Assembly: GCA_020632795.1 (NCBI GenBank)
Contig: JACKEV010000006.1
Location: 1,050,501-1,114,500, forward strand
Direction of reading: 5' to 3'
Origin: Alphaproteobacteria bacterium
GTDB lineage: Bacteria; Myxococcota_A; UBA796; CAJQPC01
Length of the DNA stretch: 64,000 bases
This document shows, in pieces, positions 26,131 to 35,737 of this stretch. The notes under the pieces were generated by a model, which worked only from the letters and a program-made list of their open reading frames with translations, made no database searches and was not told the DNA's origin. How positions within the stretch are numbered: position 1 is the first letter of the stretch; each line of letters opens with the position of its first letter. A program made the position numbers and the translations under genes.

Positions 26131-28274
26131 ACTTCAAGAACCTCTACCTGCCCGAGTCCCGTGAGGGGGGCGTTCCGCGCTTCATGGGCAACCCTGGTGA
26201 GGGCAGCGACCGGGCCTGGAACCTCGACTTCCGCGCGGCCTCGGTGCGCAAGCGCAGCGGCGGCGGCGGGGTCTTCCTCCTGAGCGCGACCCCGGCGAAG
26301 AACTCGCCGCTGGAGTTCTACAACCTGCTCCAGCTCGTGGACCCCAAGCTGTGGACCGCGACGGGCATCACGAACCCCGAGGCGTTCATCAGCCGCTACA
26401 TGCAGGTCGAGCTGCGCACGGTCCTGAACACGGCGATGCAGGCCCAAGACCGGGGCGCGGTGGTCGGCTTCCGCAACCTGGACGAGCTGCGGGACCTGCT
26501 GTTCCGCTACGCCGACTTCAAGACCGCCGACGACGTGGGGCTGGAGCTTCCTGAGCCCAAGGTGAAGGTCGTCGAGGTGGACATGGACGACGAGCAGGAG
26601 GGGCTCTACGACGACTACAGCGCGCAGATCGAAGAGGCGCTCGCCTCGGACGACCCAACCGAGAAGCGCGCCATCCTGGGCCTGCTCGCCCGCATGAGCC
26701 TGGTGTCCATCCACGCCCGCATGGAGGGCATGGACTGGCGCAAGGCGCAGAAGGCCAAGGTCCACGCGGACAGCCCCAAGTTCCTCGCATGCGCCCGCCG
26801 CGTGCTGGCGAACCGGCACTGCGGTCACATCATCTTTTGTGACAACACCGCGGCGCACTGGTGGATGCGACAGGTGCTGGTCAACCAGGGTATCGACCCG
26901 GAGCGCATCGCCATCCTGAACGCCGAGATGGCCAAGACACCCGCTGAGCGCCAGCGCATCGCGGAGGCCTTCAACGGCAACCCTGACGAGGAGGTCGCCC
27001 CGCTCTACGACGTGGTGATCGCCAACGCCGTCGCCTACGAGGGCGTGGACCTCCAGACCCGCACCTGCGCCATCCACCACATCGACCTGCCGTGGGAGCC
27101 CGCGACCCTCCAGCAGCGCAACGGGCGCGGGGTCCGCCAGGGCAACACGCTCGACACCATCGGCATCTACTACTACTTCGCGCGGCGCTCGATGGATGGG
27201 CTGCGCTTCAACCTCATCCAGGGCAAGCGCGGCTGGCTGACCCAGCTCGTGAAGTCGCAGGACCGGGACACGAACAATCCGGGCGCGCAGTCGGAGATGG
27301 GTGCCGAGGACGTGCTGCTGCTGATCAGCCGCGATCCGGACAAGACGCGCAAGCTGCTGGAGAAGAAGAAGGCTGCCGAGGTGGCGAAGCGGCGGCGAGA
27401 GCTCTCCGACGCTGCGGGCAACATCCTGCGGGCGGTGGACACGCGCTTCCGTCGTGCGGAGCGGGCGTCGGACCCCGCGGAGGCTGCGCGCCTGCGGGAC
27501 GAGGCCGGGGGCAAGCTGGCCGAGCTGGCGAAGTGGGACCGGGACGCCTGGCCCTGGGCGGAGTGGATGTATGTGGTGCGGGACCGGCCCGTGGCTGTGG
27601 CGCCCTCCACCGACGAGAACCCGGCCTCAGCCAACATGCCCGTGTACGAGGGGATGCGTCTCGCCACGCCCGACGCCTACGACCCGGAGAAGCTGCGCTT
27701 CGCGGAGATCGGGCGACTGTGGGAGTTCAGCGGCGTGGAGCGGGTGTCCCTGCGCGAGGCGGGCTCGGCGGCCTGGTCGGAGCGGACGCTGGAGGAGTTC
27801 GCCAAGACCCTGGGCCTGGGGCCGGATGCGCTGCGGGTGCCCTGGCCGGTGGAGGCCGACGCGGAGCTGGACGGGACGATCCTCGCCTCGGTGAAGCGGC
27901 GCAACAGCCCCTACACCGACCCCTGGCCGGGGTTGAACTGGCGGGCGCGGGCCTCGGAGGCGTTCTTGAGCCGGGCCTGGGATGTGGGCGGGCTGGAGCT
28001 GCTGCGGCTGATGGCGGCGGTGCGCTCCTCCCACGTCGAGAAGTACCAGAAGCTGCCCGTTATCGAGGGCACCGGCCTGGTGGTGTTGAGCGGGCCGGCG
28101 GCCAAGGGGCGGCGCGTGCTTCCCTTCACCGAGACCGGGTGGCGGGAGTTCTTGGAGCGAGCGCCGCGGTCGGGGCTGCGCTTCACCGAGTTGAACGAGG
28201 CCGCGTCCTACTGGTGGGGCCGGAGGTTGCCGCGCAGCCTGCTGGCGGACGCGCGGCGGGAGGCGGCAGCGTGA
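26130..28274 (+). pseudogene. Interrupted SNF2-type helicase, C-terminal fragment
   Basis: This is the second half of the gene split by the inner element; the first internal ATG is at 26184. It begins with NFKNLYLPESREGG, the usual continuation of motif II, then motif III LLSATPAKNSPLEF and motifs V-VI in YEGVDLQTRTCAIHHIDLPW and QQRNGRGVRQG. The remainder is a 400-residue C-terminal extension. Codons 26130-28274 give 714 residues that would join at least 741 from the left. The stop overlaps the next gene by one base (TGATG), so it was the first cistron of the operon that follows; the insertion probably cuts that operon from its original promoter. Confidence 0.85.
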
Positions 28275-28876
28275 TGAACCGCGGGATGCTGATCGTGGGT
28301 GGGCTGGGGCTGGGTGGCCTGGTGATGATGCTGGCGACCTCGGGGGCGCCGTCGTCGCCGGGGCCTGCTGCGCTGCCGACGCCGCCAACCAGGGACGTGC
28401 TCGCCGGGGTTCAGCCCTTGGAGGGGCTGCCCGGCGTGTGGGTGAAGCCGGGGGTGGTGTTGAACCCTGGTCTGCTGACCTTCCTGGCGCTGTACCGGGC
28501 AAACGTGCCGATGGAGGTGCCCATCGTGGTGACCTCCGGGGTGCGCACGCCCGAGGCCCAGGCCGCGGTGCTGGTGAAGAAGCGCCGGCTCGGGGACAAC
28601 CTCTACGACCTCTACCGCCGCGGGCACGGGCCTCAGATCGTCGCGGCACTGCTCGCGGTGCCCAACACCGTCGCGGCGATGGCGCCGGTCCTGGCGGGCT
28701 TCGCGGCCCAGGGCGTCTTCCTCAGCCGGCACATGCGCGGGGACGCGCTGGATCTGCGGACGCGGGGACTCTCCTCGCAGCAGCTCCAGGTGCTCGTCGC
28801 CGTGGCTCAGGCCCTGGGTGTGAAGGCCCTCGTTGAGCGCACCCCGCCCCACCTTCACTTTGAGCGGCTCGCCTGA
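28274..28876 (+). CDS. Membrane-anchored M15-like peptidoglycan peptidase
   Basis: A 200-aa protein. A hydrophobic N-terminal segment (about 4-24) could anchor or export it, followed by a Pro/Ser-rich linker. The domain at about 85-198 has the zinc-ligand pattern of the M15/hedgehog-like D,D-peptidase fold: SRHMRGDALDLR near 150 (SxHxxGxAxD) and PPHLHFE near 192 (HxH). The likely role is cutting peptide stems in the cell wall for transfer, entry or lysis. It overlaps the helicase stop by one base. Whether it is a phage endolysin or a conjugation hydrolase cannot be told from the window. Confidence 0.75.
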   Translation: MNRGMLIVGGLGLGGLVMMLATSGAPSSPGPAALPTPPTRDVLAGVQPLEGLPGVWVKPGVVLNPGLLTFLALYRANVPMEVPIVVTSGVRTPEAQAAVLVKKRRLGDNLYDLYRRGHGPQIVAALLAVPNTVAAMAPVLAGFAAQGVFLSRHMRGDALDLRTRGLSSQQLQVLVAVAQALGVKALVERTPPHLHFERLA

Positions 28877-28891
28877 GCCCTGGAGACCGCT

Positions 28892-29272
28892 GTGTCCGAC
28901 TTCCTCACCCCCCTCCGCGACATCGACCCCCAGGCGATGAGCGCCGTCCTCGCCCCGGCGATCGAAGCGGCCCTGCGTTGCGGCGCGGCGCTCAACCCCG
29001 AAGAGCTGGGGCAGATTGTCGAGCGCTGCGTGCTGCTCGCCGGAGAGGTCCTGGTCACTCAGGGCATCGCCGTGCGGGAGGCCGACGGCACCCTGCGCCT
29101 GGCCGAGGGGCAGCATCTCCTGACCCCCGAGGTGGCCTTCCAAGAGCTTGTCCAGAATGCCTTCGAGCAGGCCGGGCTGGACGTGGAGAGCTTCCCCGAG
29201 CTGCTGGGCGGCTCCCCATCGCCCTCGATGGGCATGCCCTTCGTGATGGGCTCGGAGATGGGGGAGGCTTGA
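28892..29272 (+). CDS. Hypothetical protein in operon
   Basis: A 126-aa protein from a GTG start 15 bases after the peptidase gene. It is mostly helical and acidic, with a Gly/Met/Ser-rich C-terminal tail. No signal peptide, membrane segment or motif is recognised. Its stop overlaps the next ATG by one base, so it is read as part of the 28.3-35.6 kb operon. Confidence 0.65.
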   Translation: MSDFLTPLRDIDPQAMSAVLAPAIEAALRCGAALNPEELGQIVERCVLLAGEVLVTQGIAVREADGTLRLAEGQHLLTPEVAFQELVQNAFEQAGLDVESFPELLGGSPSPSMGMPFVMGSEMGEA

Positions 29273-29436
29273 TGGGCTCGCATCGCCAGGACTGCCCGCC
29301 GGCTGCCGTGGCCCTGTCCGCGGTGATCGTGCTGGTCATCGTGAGCCTGGGCACAGGTGGATGGCTGCACCTCGCCTCCGGGCTCGCGGCCATCGGCGTG
29401 GGCGCGGTGGGCCTGCACCTGGAACGGGCGCGGTGA
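29272..29436 (+). CDS. Small two-helix membrane protein
   Basis: A 54-aa protein. Two hydrophobic stretches (about 10-27 and 31-48) are separated by GTGGW, with positively charged ends. It overlaps the preceding gene by one base and the next by GTGA if that starts at 29433. Beside a peptidoglycan peptidase it could be a holin-like protein, but the family is unknown. Confidence 0.55.
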   Translation: MGSHRQDCPPAAVALSAVIVLVIVSLGTGGWLHLASGLAAIGVGAVGLHLERAR

Positions 29437-29438
29437 GT

Positions 29439-30443
29439 ATGGCGCCGCCGGTCCTGCTGCCCTGGGCGAGCACGCCGGGCACGCGCGTGCGCTGGGCCGA
29501 CCTGCGCGGGTGGCTCCTCGGGCTCGGGAACATCCACGGGCGCACGCCGCGCCTGCGGGACGCGCAGCTCCAGGCCCACGTTGAGGCGTTGGACGAGGCC
29601 GTGGTGGACCACGCCCTGGACCCCTGGGCCCTGATGGTGCTGCAAGACCTGCTGGAGCGCTGGCGGCGAGGGCTGCGACGGTCGGAGGTCGAGCGGGCGA
29701 AGCGCTTGGAGGGCCTGGACCTGCGTGCGACGGCGCGGGCGCATCGGCTTCAGGAGATGCCTGGGCCTCGCTTCTGGGCCCTGGCCTTGCTGGCCCGGGT
29801 GGTTCAGCGGCTCCGGGCGCGGCTGCCCAAGGGCGTTGGAGAGGCGAGCCTTGGCGCCTTCCTCGGGCGTCACCTGGAGCGCCTGGTGACTCGGGTGCAG
29901 GCGGCGCTGCGGCCCTCGGTGACGACGCTGGGCGCCTCGGACGTGCTGTCTCTCGGGGACCTGGCCGAGGGCTTCACCCCGCCGATGCTGGTGGACGGCA
30001 CGCTGCGGGAGGCGGACCAGGGCCTGGACGTGGAGACCCTGGGGGAGCGCGTGAAGCGCCTCGCCACGCTGGGCAGCGCCCCAACCCTCATCGCCCCCAG
30101 CGCTCCGACCGACGCCTCCCGTGACCTGCTGCTCCGCGTGTTCACCGCCGAGGGCGTGCGCGCGGTCTACCGCCGTGGCGGGCACGTCCTCCTGCCCGTG
30201 CAGCCCGGTGAGCACTGGTGGTGGGGCCTGGTCCGCCGCCGCGGCGCCTTCGGCATCCCTTGGCCTGCGGGCGTGGCGCTCTCGGGTTGGAACGAGGAGC
30301 TGGCGCGGGACGTGCTCAGCCGCCTCAAGCCCGCGCACCTCCACATCACCGGGCTGCCTGTCCTCCAACTCGATCCCCTGCACGCCGCACTCACCGAGCT
30401 GAGCCCCGGCACCCGGGCCACCGCGACCCTGGAGCGTACATGA
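29439..30443 (+). CDS. Hypothetical protein in operon
   Basis: A 334-aa protein from ATG; a GTG two codons earlier (29433) overlaps the previous stop and is an equal alternative. The first half is Arg/Leu-rich and helical (about 60-170). The second half has VRAVYRRGGHVLLPVQPGEH followed by WWWGLVRRRGAFGIPW, which looks like a beta-rich domain. No recognisable family. It ends in ATGA overlap with the next gene. Confidence 0.65.
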   Translation: MAPPVLLPWASTPGTRVRWADLRGWLLGLGNIHGRTPRLRDAQLQAHVEALDEAVVDHALDPWALMVLQDLLERWRRGLRRSEVERAKRLEGLDLRATARAHRLQEMPGPRFWALALLARVVQRLRARLPKGVGEASLGAFLGRHLERLVTRVQAALRPSVTTLGASDVLSLGDLAEGFTPPMLVDGTLREADQGLDVETLGERVKRLATLGSAPTLIAPSAPTDASRDLLLRVFTAEGVRAVYRRGGHVLLPVQPGEHWWWGLVRRRGAFGIPWPAGVALSGWNEELARDVLSRLKPAHLHITGLPVLQLDPLHAALTELSPGTRATATLERT

Positions 30444-30784
30444 GCACCGAGATCACCCTCGCCGACAACGAGGGCAGCGCCTCGGGCGTAGAGGGCGCCG
30501 GCTACGTCACCCTCAGCCTGGACGCGACCACCGCGAAGATCCGCTTCTCCCGCGGCGTGCGCGAGGTCCACCTCCAGGGCGACACCGACTTCAAGGTCGC
30601 CCGCGTGGGCACGGCCGGTGACGCGATGGGCGGCGAGGGCCAGGTCGCCATCGCCCAGCAGCCCTACGCCGAGCGGCCCATCCCGACCTCGGACCACACC
30701 GAAGCACCGGCGCTCTACCTCCAGACCGACACCGCGCCCACGACCGTTGCCTTGAGCTGGTACGCCAGCACGACGGGGTCCTGA
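30440..30784 (+). CDS. Small beta-rich protein
   Basis: A 114-aa protein with alternating polar and hydrophobic residues and many Thr, Val and Gly, suggesting an all-beta fold such as a virion decoration or surface protein. No signal peptide. ATGA overlap with the upstream gene; the downstream ATG follows one base after its stop. Function unknown. Confidence 0.6.
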   Translation: MSTEITLADNEGSASGVEGAGYVTLSLDATTAKIRFSRGVREVHLQGDTDFKVARVGTAGDAMGGEGQVAIAQQPYAERPIPTSDHTEAPALYLQTDTAPTTVALSWYASTTGS

Positions 30785-30785
30785 G

Positions 30786-31550
30786 ATGTGGCCCCTGGGC
30801 CAGGGTCCGACGCGGACGGGATGGCTGGACGAGTACGCCCTGGACTGGACCGCCGAGGGCGACCTGAGCCCCAGCGCAGGCGAGATCACGACCTCGGACG
30901 GCGTCGGCTGGACCGTGGACAACGATGGCAACGACCTCTCGGGGGTGGCCGTGGTGGATGGGCTCGGGCTGCGGCTGAGCCCCGACAGCGCCACCGACCT
31001 GGACACCGCGACCTTGACCGCGCCGCAGATCCGGGTGCCGGTGAAGGAGCTGATCCCGTCGCTGGGCGCCTCCGATGTGGTGCGGGTCGTCGCGCGCATC
31101 TCCACGCTCAGCCTGAGTGCGGACTACCAGGGCGTGTACCTGGGCTGGGCCACCGATAATGGCCTCGGAGCGGCAGGCTGTGCGGGCTTGGAGCTGCGCT
31201 GGGGGCACGACGGCGCGGCCCAGGTCCAGCCCACCCTGTGGGACAGCGGCACGCGGCAGAGCCCTGCTCCGGTCGCCAGCGTCGCCTCGCTTCGGGTCCT
31301 CGCGCTGCGCATCGCCGCGCTGCACACGGCCTCCTTCCTCTGGAGCGACAACGCCGCGGCCTACGCCAACCCCGGCCTGCTGACCGAAGCGGGCCGGGCG
31401 GGAATTGGCTTCGGGCCGGGCAACAGCGCCAGCATGGCCTTCGACCTGGAGACCGTCGCCCTGGTCTTCGGCGCCCTGCGCAACGGCGGTGCGGCGCTGG
31501 GACCCGTCTACCTGGAACGGCTGCGGGTACAGCGGTTGGATGTGCCGTGA
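30786..31550 (+). CDS. Probable beta-sandwich (LamG-like) protein
   Basis: A 254-aa protein with no signal peptide. Its composition (Gly, Thr, Asp, Leu) and repeated strand-like segments such as VVRVVARISTLSLSADYQG suggest a jelly-roll or concanavalin-like fold as in phage tail and surface proteins. It lies next to another beta-rich protein. The stop overlaps the following GTG start (GTGA). The family assignment is by pattern only. Confidence 0.55.
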   Translation: MWPLGQGPTRTGWLDEYALDWTAEGDLSPSAGEITTSDGVGWTVDNDGNDLSGVAVVDGLGLRLSPDSATDLDTATLTAPQIRVPVKELIPSLGASDVVRVVARISTLSLSADYQGVYLGWATDNGLGAAGCAGLELRWGHDGAAQVQPTLWDSGTRQSPAPVASVASLRVLALRIAALHTASFLWSDNAAAYANPGLLTEAGRAGIGFGPGNSASMAFDLETVALVFGALRNGGAALGPVYLERLRVQRLDVP

Positions 31551-32611
31551 GGCTGACCCTGGACCAGATCCTCGCCCGGATGCGGGAGCGCAACCCCGAG
31601 CTGAGCGAGCCCGAGCTGCGGGCCTTCGTCGAGCGACACGCCGAGGTCCTCGACCGTCAGCTTCGCCTGGCCCAGGCCCGCGCGACCGGACCCCGTCCGC
31701 GCAGCCGAGAGGAGGATGTCGCCCTGGGCGAGGCCCTCACCGGGGCCCTGCGGCGCTGGACCGAGCGCTTCGGCGTGGGCTACCCCGAGGGGCGACAGGC
31801 GCGGGAGCTGGCCGAGGTGCTGCGGAGCCGACGCTACGGTGCTTGGGGGCCGCTGAGCGAGGCGCGCCTGGAGGAGGAGCGTATCCGGGCCGAGGAGCTG
31901 CTCGACGACTTGCGCCTGGGCCTGGGAGAGCGGCAGTCGGAGACTCCTTCGCTGCGCTGGCCGGCGTTGCAGGCGCCACTGCTCGGGCTGGAGGCCGCCA
32001 TGCGCGAGGCCGGGATGGTCGCGTTGAGGCCCTCGTGGTCCATGCAGACCCTGTTCCGGCAGCAGTTGGAGCGGCCGGGCTCCCCCATCCCCGGCGACCT
32101 TCGGCCTCCTGTCGAGTCGGGTGACCTGGCCTGGATCGTTCGCCACGACCTGCACCGTCTGGTGGCCGAGGTCTTCGTCGATCTGAACACCTGGGTCGGT
32201 GAGGTCGCGGCGGACGCGGTGTTGGAGCTGGTTGAGCGGGTGGGCCCCGTCGAGCAGGCGGCCTTCGCGGTGCTGCGGGCTGGCCCCGAGACGGACTGGA
32301 TCGACCTGCTGCCCGAGCTGGACGAGGAGCTGCCCGTCGCCGCCCGCGGCGCGGGTGCCGAGCACGTCGAGCAGTCCGAGGAGACCGTATGGGTGGTGGC
32401 CTTCCCCGAGGGCGAGGTCCTGGTGGACACCGAGGACGGCGTGCTGTTCCTCACCGAGAGCTTCGACCTGGACGCAGACGACGACCCGACCCGGCCCGTG
32501 GTGCATCAGCCCCTGGTCGGCCTGCCGCCCTTCACTCGTCTGAGCGCGCAGAACCTCGCCTTCCTGCGCTGGCGGGCACATCGGCAGGCCCTGGGCCAGC
32601 CCCACACCTGA
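31547..32611 (+). CDS. Hypothetical protein sharing an N-terminal module with the next two genes
   Basis: A 354-aa protein from a GTG start. The first 45 residues (DQILARMRERNPELSEPELR, then FVERHAEVLDRQL) resemble the starts of the two following proteins. The middle is helical. The C-terminal part has VWVVAFPEGEVLVDTEDGV near 285. No catalytic motif is seen. The shared N-terminus suggests that the three proteins assemble on a common partner or complex. Confidence 0.6.
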   Translation: MRLTLDQILARMRERNPELSEPELRAFVERHAEVLDRQLRLAQARATGPRPRSREEDVALGEALTGALRRWTERFGVGYPEGRQARELAEVLRSRRYGAWGPLSEARLEEERIRAEELLDDLRLGLGERQSETPSLRWPALQAPLLGLEAAMREAGMVALRPSWSMQTLFRQQLERPGSPIPGDLRPPVESGDLAWIVRHDLHRLVAEVFVDLNTWVGEVAADAVLELVERVGPVEQAAFAVLRAGPETDWIDLLPELDEELPVAARGAGAEHVEQSEETVWVVAFPEGEVLVDTEDGVLFLTESFDLDADDDPTRPVVHQPLVGLPPFTRLSAQNLAFLRWRAHRQALGQPHT

Positions 32612-32651
32612 ACCGGAACGGGCGGGTCGTGAACCTGCCGAGGGGTGGTGG

Positions 32652-33788
32652 ATGCTCGCGCTCCAAGACATCATCGACCGGCTGACCCAGACCCCGCCGC
32701 CGGGCATCGAGGCCGTGGAGCTGCGCCGCTTCGCCCGCCGCCATCAAGCCGAGCTGGAGCGGGCCCTCGACCAGGCCCTGGCCGAGGCGGGCTTCAACCT
32801 CTTCGAGCGCTTCGGGTACCGCGGCGCCCCTCGACCCGGCGAGCGGGGACACCGGGCGGGACCGGATCCGGACCCTCGGGCCTTCGACGGGCACAGCGCT
32901 TGGGGGGTCGCGCGGCGGGCCTTGGTCGCGGCCTGGGACCTGATGGAGGAGTCTGAGCTGCGCTGGGCGGTGGAGACACCCGCAGGGACCAACGATGTCG
33001 AATTCACCCAGGCCGACCTGCCCATGCTGCTTCATATCCCGCGGCGAGACCACCGTGGGCGGCCTTGGAGCGAAGCCGAGCGCATCCAACTGGCCCTCGA
33101 CGTGGTCGCCCTCGCGATGGAGGCTGACCCGATGCGCTGGAGCGGGTTGGACCTGGGCCGCTACGACCGGCGCGAGGGTTCCGGAGAGCTGCCCCGCTGG
33201 GCTGCCGAGGCCGTGCTGGAGGACGCGCTGCGGCCCGACCGGCGCCTGCGCCTGGTCAACGTCGGCAAGGGCACCGCCGCGGACTTCATTGCGCGGCACC
33301 ACCTCCACCTCCCGCACATCAACCCGCGCGGGCTCATGTACGCGCTGGGGGCCCGCTACGGCGAGCGCCTGGTCGCGGTGGCGACGGCAGGGCACCCCAC
33401 CGGGCGCTGGGACCGGGGTGCCGTGTCGCCGCAGAACATCGTCGAGCTGACCCGCGTGGCGAGCGACGGCACGGTGCGCAACGCGGCCTCGATGCTGACC
33501 GGCCGGCTGCTGGACCTGGCGCCGCGGAGCGTGCGGGGGGACGCCGAGGAAGGCTGGCTGTTCGTCACCTACCAGCTCGCATCCGAGGACGGCGCCCCCT
33601 ACAAGGCCCTGCGCGGCAAGGGGCTGAGGCCGGTGGCCTGCGTGCGCGGTAAGGCTCCGAGCGGAGCGCGGGCCGGGTCGAGGCAGGGCCTGCCCTCGGT
33701 GGACAAGCTGCGCTGGGAGGCTGGGCCGCTCGCGGGTGAGGCGCGCTGGGAGCTGCTGGACGGGGCCTGCGCACGCGGGGCGGCCTGA
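32652..33788 (+). CDS. XF1762/Mom-like GNAT-family protein
   Basis: A 378-aa protein. Residues 1-50 hold the module shared with its neighbours (GIEAVELRRFARRHQAELER). The domain at about 205-330 matches the XF1762 family related to phage Mu Mom: ARHHLHLPHINPRG near 214, then ERLVAVATAGHPTGR, VELTRVASDGT and the late VTYQLASEDG. This fold uses acyl-CoA or a similar donor; Mom itself modifies adenines in DNA. A role in DNA base modification is inferred from family and from the adjacent DpdA-like gene. Its stop overlaps the next ATG by one base. Confidence 0.72.
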   Translation: MLALQDIIDRLTQTPPPGIEAVELRRFARRHQAELERALDQALAEAGFNLFERFGYRGAPRPGERGHRAGPDPDPRAFDGHSAWGVARRALVAAWDLMEESELRWAVETPAGTNDVEFTQADLPMLLHIPRRDHRGRPWSEAERIQLALDVVALAMEADPMRWSGLDLGRYDRREGSGELPRWAAEAVLEDALRPDRRLRLVNVGKGTAADFIARHHLHLPHINPRGLMYALGARYGERLVAVATAGHPTGRWDRGAVSPQNIVELTRVASDGTVRNAASMLTGRLLDLAPRSVRGDAEEGWLFVTYQLASEDGAPYKALRGKGLRPVACVRGKAPSGARAGSRQGLPSVDKLRWEAGPLAGEARWELLDGACARGAA

Positions 33789-35014
33789 TGCGCCTGGAGG
33801 CGCTGGTGGAGCGGGTGCGCGACCGACTGCCCGAGGGCGTGGAGGCCGCCGAACTCGAGGACTTCCTCGCGCGGCGCCGGCCTGAGCTGGAGAGGATGCT
33901 CGCCGCGGCGGGCTTCGTGCGGCGGCTGCAGGTGCGCTGGTACGCCTCGGGCACGCTGCACCCGGGCGAGGTGCGTGGGTGGACCTCCATCGGGCAGCCC
34001 GTGGGCATCTCGGTGATGGAGCTGCGGCGGCCTGGGCTCAAGGAAGCCCTGCTGGCGCTGGCCGGGACCGGGGCGCGGGTGTTCGTGGACAGCGGCGCGT
34101 TCAGCGAGACCCCCGAGGAGTCGATCACCGAGGCGGGCTGGCGCTGGAGACTCGACCGCTACGCCGAGCTGGCCGAGACCCTGGGGCGGCAGCTCGCCGT
34201 GGTCGCGCCGGACAAGGTCGGGGACGCCGAGGTCTCCGCGCAGCGCCTGGAGCGGTGGGCGCGGCTGATCACCTTCCTGGTCGAGGCCCACGGCGTCGAG
34301 CTGATCGTGCCCCTCCAGCGGGGGCCCGGCAGCCTGGTCGGGGGCTGGCGCCGAGCCCAGCGCATCCTCGGGGTGCCCTTCACCCCGGCGATCCCCGGAA
34401 ACAAGGCCGCCGCCAGCGACGACGAGGTCGCGGAGCTGCTCCGAGCCGTCCAGCCCGAGCGCCTGCACGTCCTGGGCATGGGACCGCGGAACCGGAGAGC
34501 GGCTGGCCTGCTCGCCCGGGTCGCGCTCCTCAGCCCCGACACCCTGGTCTCGATGGACAGCAACCGGCGGCGGGCAGCGGTTGGGCGAAGCTGGGACGCA
34601 CCGCTGACCCGAGCCGAGGACGAAGCCGCCGAAGAGCTCTCCGGGCTGGCCCGATCCGGCGAGCCCTTGGAGGACGGGCTGCCCGACTACACCGACCACA
34701 TCGCGTTCCCCTCCGACTGGATGAGGCCGGCGGCGCGGCGGCGCGCGTCGAAGGCGGCGCCCTGGGGTCAGCGCGGGCGCTTCGTCATCGAGCCCGAGGC
34801 CCTGCTGCACGGGGTCTGCGGCGAGGCCGAGCGCCCGGCCTGGTGCTGGGACCTGGAGGAGGCCGTCGAGCGGGAGTGGGATGTGCTCTGGCAGGAGGAG
34901 ACCGTGGGCGAGCGGCGGGCGCGGGGGATCCGGGCGGCGTTCGGAGCTGGGGAACGATTCGGACAGCCCTTCCGGCCCCTGCCCTCTACAACAGAGGGCA
35001 GGAGTCCACCATGA
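33788..35014 (+). CDS. DpdA-like TGT-fold protein (possible DNA base-exchange enzyme)
   Basis: A 408-aa protein. Residues 1-45 are the shared N-terminal module (EGVEAAELEDFLARRRPELE). A TIM-barrel-like core at about 95-270 follows the order of phage DpdA/TGT relatives: VFVDSGAFSE near 100 (TGT: DSGGFQ), AVVAPDKVGD near 138, LIVPLQRG near 175, LHVLGMGPRNR near 235 and VSMDSNRRR near 258. DpdA enzymes swap guanine for a 7-deazaguanine in DNA. No preQ0 synthesis genes are in the window, so the base would come from the host or from upstream. Identification is by motif order only. Confidence 0.65.
   Translation: MRLEALVERVRDRLPEGVEAAELEDFLARRRPELERMLAAAGFVRRLQVRWYASGTLHPGEVRGWTSIGQPVGISVMELRRPGLKEALLALAGTGARVFVDSGAFSETPEESITEAGWRWRLDRYAELAETLGRQLAVVAPDKVGDAEVSAQRLERWARLITFLVEAHGVELIVPLQRGPGSLVGGWRRAQRILGVPFTPAIPGNKAAASDDEVAELLRAVQPERLHVLGMGPRNRRAAGLLARVALLSPDTLVSMDSNRRRAAVGRSWDAPLTRAEDEAAEELSGLARSGEPLEDGLPDYTDHIAFPSDWMRPAARRRASKAAPWGQRGRFVIEPEALLHGVCGEAERPAWCWDLEEAVEREWDVLWQEETVGERRARGIRAAFGAGERFGQPFRPLPSTTEGRSPP
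34982..34998. repeat. Inverted repeat just before the resolvase gene
   Basis: CCCTCT-ACAAC-AGAGGG is a perfect 6-bp stem with a 5-base loop, ending 12 bases before the resolvase start. It may be a resolvase half-site pair or a translational hairpin. Confidence 0.4.
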
Positions 35015-35622
35015 AGCCCACCCGCGCCGCCCTCTACGCCCGCGTCTCCACCACCGGCCACGGCCAGGACGTGCAGCTCCAGCTCGACGAGCTGCGCCAG
35101 GTCGCCGCGCAGCGCGGCTGGCAGACCCGCGAGTTCACCGACGAGGGCGTCTCGGGCAGCGTGGACTCCCGCCCCGCTCTGGACCAGCTCATGGCCGAGG
35201 CCCGCGCCGGCCGCCTGGACGTGGTCGCGGTGTGGCGCTTCGACCGCTTCGCGCGAGACACCCGGCACCTGCTCACCGCCCTGGACGAGTTCCGCGTGCT
35301 CGGCGTGGACTTCCTGAGTCTTCGTGAGCAGGTCGACACCTCAACGCCGATGGGCAAGGCGATGTTCACCATCATCTCTGCGGTGAGCGAGTTGGAGCGG
35401 GACATCCTGCGCGAGCGGGTCGTTGCAGGCGTGCGGCGAGCCCAGGCCCAGGGCAAGCACTGCGGGCGTCCGCGCGTGGAGCTGGATCTGCGACCCGCGC
35501 TCGCGATGCTGCGGCAGGGGCACAGCCTCAAGGAGACCGCGGCCTCGTTGGGGCTGAGTCGGACGACACTGCGGCGACGGCTGCGCGAGGCGGGCGAGTG
35601 GCCGGTGCGCCAGGTGGCGTAG
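35011..35622 (+). CDS. Small serine resolvase/invertase
   Basis: A 203-aa protein of normal Tn3-resolvase/Gin length. Catalytic serine in LYARVSTTGHGQD near residue 11, then DRFARDTRHLL, the long E-helix (STPMGKAMFTIISAVSELER, then DILRERVVAG) and a C-terminal HTH (SLKETAASLGLSRTTLRRRL). The role may be multimer resolution or inversion in the outer element. It overlaps the DpdA-like gene by four bases (ATGA) and ends the long plus-strand operon. It is distinct from the two large serine recombinases in the window. Confidence 0.92.
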   Translation: MKPTRAALYARVSTTGHGQDVQLQLDELRQVAAQRGWQTREFTDEGVSGSVDSRPALDQLMAEARAGRLDVVAVWRFDRFARDTRHLLTALDEFRVLGVDFLSLREQVDTSTPMGKAMFTIISAVSELERDILRERVVAGVRRAQAQGKHCGRPRVELDLRPALAMLRQGHSLKETAASLGLSRTTLRRRLREAGEWPVRQVA

Positions 35623-35737
35623 CTCCGGGTCGGGGGTGTCCACAAGGGTCACCCTCTCCCGCGGGGTGAAGGCCGACGTGGCGGGGTCCAGAACGTAGGG
35701 CCGGAAGGGTGGCCGGAACCATGTGGTTCTGGAGGGT

